From DASTCC01 sp035711465 (GTDB taxonomy: Bacteria > Acidobacteriota > Vicinamibacteria > Vicinamibacterales > SCN-69-37), in the NCBI GenBank assembly GCA_035711465.1, contig DASTCC010000268.1:1-18130 (forward strand): a DNA stretch of 18,130 bases, read 5' to 3'. Positions 15,351 to 18,130 of the stretch are shown here, in pieces (the stretch's first letter is position 1; the number at the start of each line of letters is the position of its first letter). A program made the translations under genes and the position numbers. The notes under the pieces were generated by a model. That model ran no database searches. It worked only from the letters and a program-made list of their open reading frames with translations, and was not told where the DNA came from.

Positions 15351-16311
15351 TGGACTCGCCGGCCCTGCTTCGACTGCTCGGTGATGAGACCCGTCTGCGG
15401 CTGCTGCGGCTGCTCGGGCAGGAGGCGCTGAACGTCTCCGAGCTGACGTCGGTGCTCGGCGTCGCGCAGTCCGGCGTCTCGCGGCATCTCGGCCTGCTCC
15501 GGGAAGCCGGCCTCGTCGTCGAGAAGCGCGCCGGGACGTTTGCCTGGTACAAGCTGGCGCCGGAGATCGAGAGCCGTGACGGATCGCAGGCGTCGCTGTG
15601 GTCGTGGCTGCACGAGGAGTTCGGGCGCCACACGCCGGCGACCCGGGCGGACGACGCCCGGCTGCAGGAGATCCGGCGGCTGCGGAAGGAGAATTTCTCG
15701 CAGCACGGCGCCGGCGACGAGCGGCGTCAGCTCGTGCCGGGGCGCAGCTGGGCGGCGTGGGCGCGCGCGCTGGCGATGCTCCTGCCGCCGCTCGACGTCG
15801 CCGACCTCGGCTGCGGCGAGGGCTACCTGACGATCGAAGCGGCGCGCTTCGCGCGCCGGGTGATCGCCGTCGATCGATCGCGCGACGTGCTGGCGCGCGC
15901 GAAGGCGCTCGGCAAGCGGCGCCGCGTGCGGAACGTCACCTGGAAGCGCGGCGAGCTCGAAGCGCTGCCGATCGCGGCGTCGAGCGTGGACGTCGCGCTG
16001 CTCTCGCAGGCGCTCCATCATGCCGATCGGCCGGCAGCGGCGCTGGCCGAGGCGTTCCGGATCCTCCGGCCCGGCGGCCGCGTCCTGCTGCTCGATCTGC
16101 GCGAACATCACGAGACCTGGGTGCCGCAGAAGCTCGGCGACAAGTGGCTCGGGTTCAGCGATCAGGTGCTGCGGTCGCTGCTCGAGGACGCCGGCTTCAC
16201 CAGGGTCGAGATCCGGATCGGCGCGCGCAAGAGCGGCGATCCCTTCACCGTGCTGATTGCCAGCGGCACGAAGCCGGCGCGCGACGCCGCGAAGCCGGCA
16301 AGGACCACATC

Positions 16312-16315
<4 letters not shown>
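15350..16315 (+). CDS. ArsR-family regulator fused to a SAM-dependent methyltransferase
   Basis: 321 residues with two domains. Residues 1-75 are an ArsR winged helix (LGDETRLRLLRLLGQEALNVSEL, then recognition helix VAQSGVSRHLGLLREAGLV and wing RAGTFAWYKL). The metal-binding cysteines of ArsR/SmtB (the ELCVCDL motif) are absent, so it is not a metal sensor of that kind. Residues about 130-320 are a class I methyltransferase with a SAM motif DLGCGEG at 152-158, an acidic VIAVDRS strand end, LSQALHHADRP, and FRILRPGGRVLLLDL. The next gene, metH, starts inside its stop codon (16312-16315). ArsR regulators next to methionine-cycle genes (SahR type) respond to S-adenosylhomocysteine. I infer the methyltransferase-like domain senses SAM or SAH, or acts catalytically. 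The ATG at 15350 is preferred because the dyad ends on it; no Shine-Dalgarno is visible. Confidence 0.88.

Positions 16316-18130
<1,815 letters not shown>

Overview
The window is high-GC DNA that most probably comes from an acidobacterium, with a Vicinamibacteria-like soil lineage as the best guess. Three gene types that are hallmarks of that phylum occur together: a PadR regulator translationally coupled to an 'acidobacterial duplicated orphan permease' (ADOP), 'acidobacterial VWFA-related' secreted proteins (one intact, one broken), and a giant secreted Asp-box/sortilin-type propeller protein with polyglycine linkers. No rRNA, tRNA, CRISPR array, transposase or integrase was seen.

Layout. 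1-4032 is a minus-strand block: the N-terminal 640 codons of a HEAT/DUF349 coiled-coil protein (running off the left edge), a palindrome-rich 260-base gap, and a complete M3 oligoendopeptidase F. 4150-7587 (+) is the 1145-residue Asp-box propeller protein with a good -10 and Shine-Dalgarno, followed by a hairpin terminator. 7654-9440 is an accessory-looking patch: a short degenerate repeat, a frameshifted and truncated VWFA-related pseudogene, then a segment of visibly lower G+C (60 of 120 bases by hand count at 8641-8760) with a membrane-anchored DsbA-like oxidoreductase (apparent one-base frameshift) and, 16 bases after it, a 63-residue secreted peptide with six cysteines in a knottin-compatible spacing. 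9457-10716 is an intact VWFA-related protein. 10811-13824 is the padR-ADOP pair, with a perfect palindrome over the padR promoter. 13847-15153 is a pair of overlapping alpha/beta-hydrolase genes. 15154-15349 is an intergenic region with short repeats and a large dyad that ends on the next start codon. 15350 to the right edge is an overlapping pair: an ArsR-type regulator fused to a SAM-dependent methyltransferase, and metH (cobalamin-dependent methionine synthase, cut by the window end).

How the genes work together. Two regulator-target pairs are clear: PadR with the ADOP permease, and ArsR-methyltransferase with metH, the latter probably sensing the state of the methionine/SAM cycle. The DsbA-like protein next to the cysteine-rich peptide suggests an oxidase with a dedicated substrate and is the most novel-looking element. 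Several genes have a -10-like hexamer 6-8 bases before the start codon and no Shine-Dalgarno, suggesting leaderless transcripts are common here. The others are ordinary housekeeping or secreted proteins.
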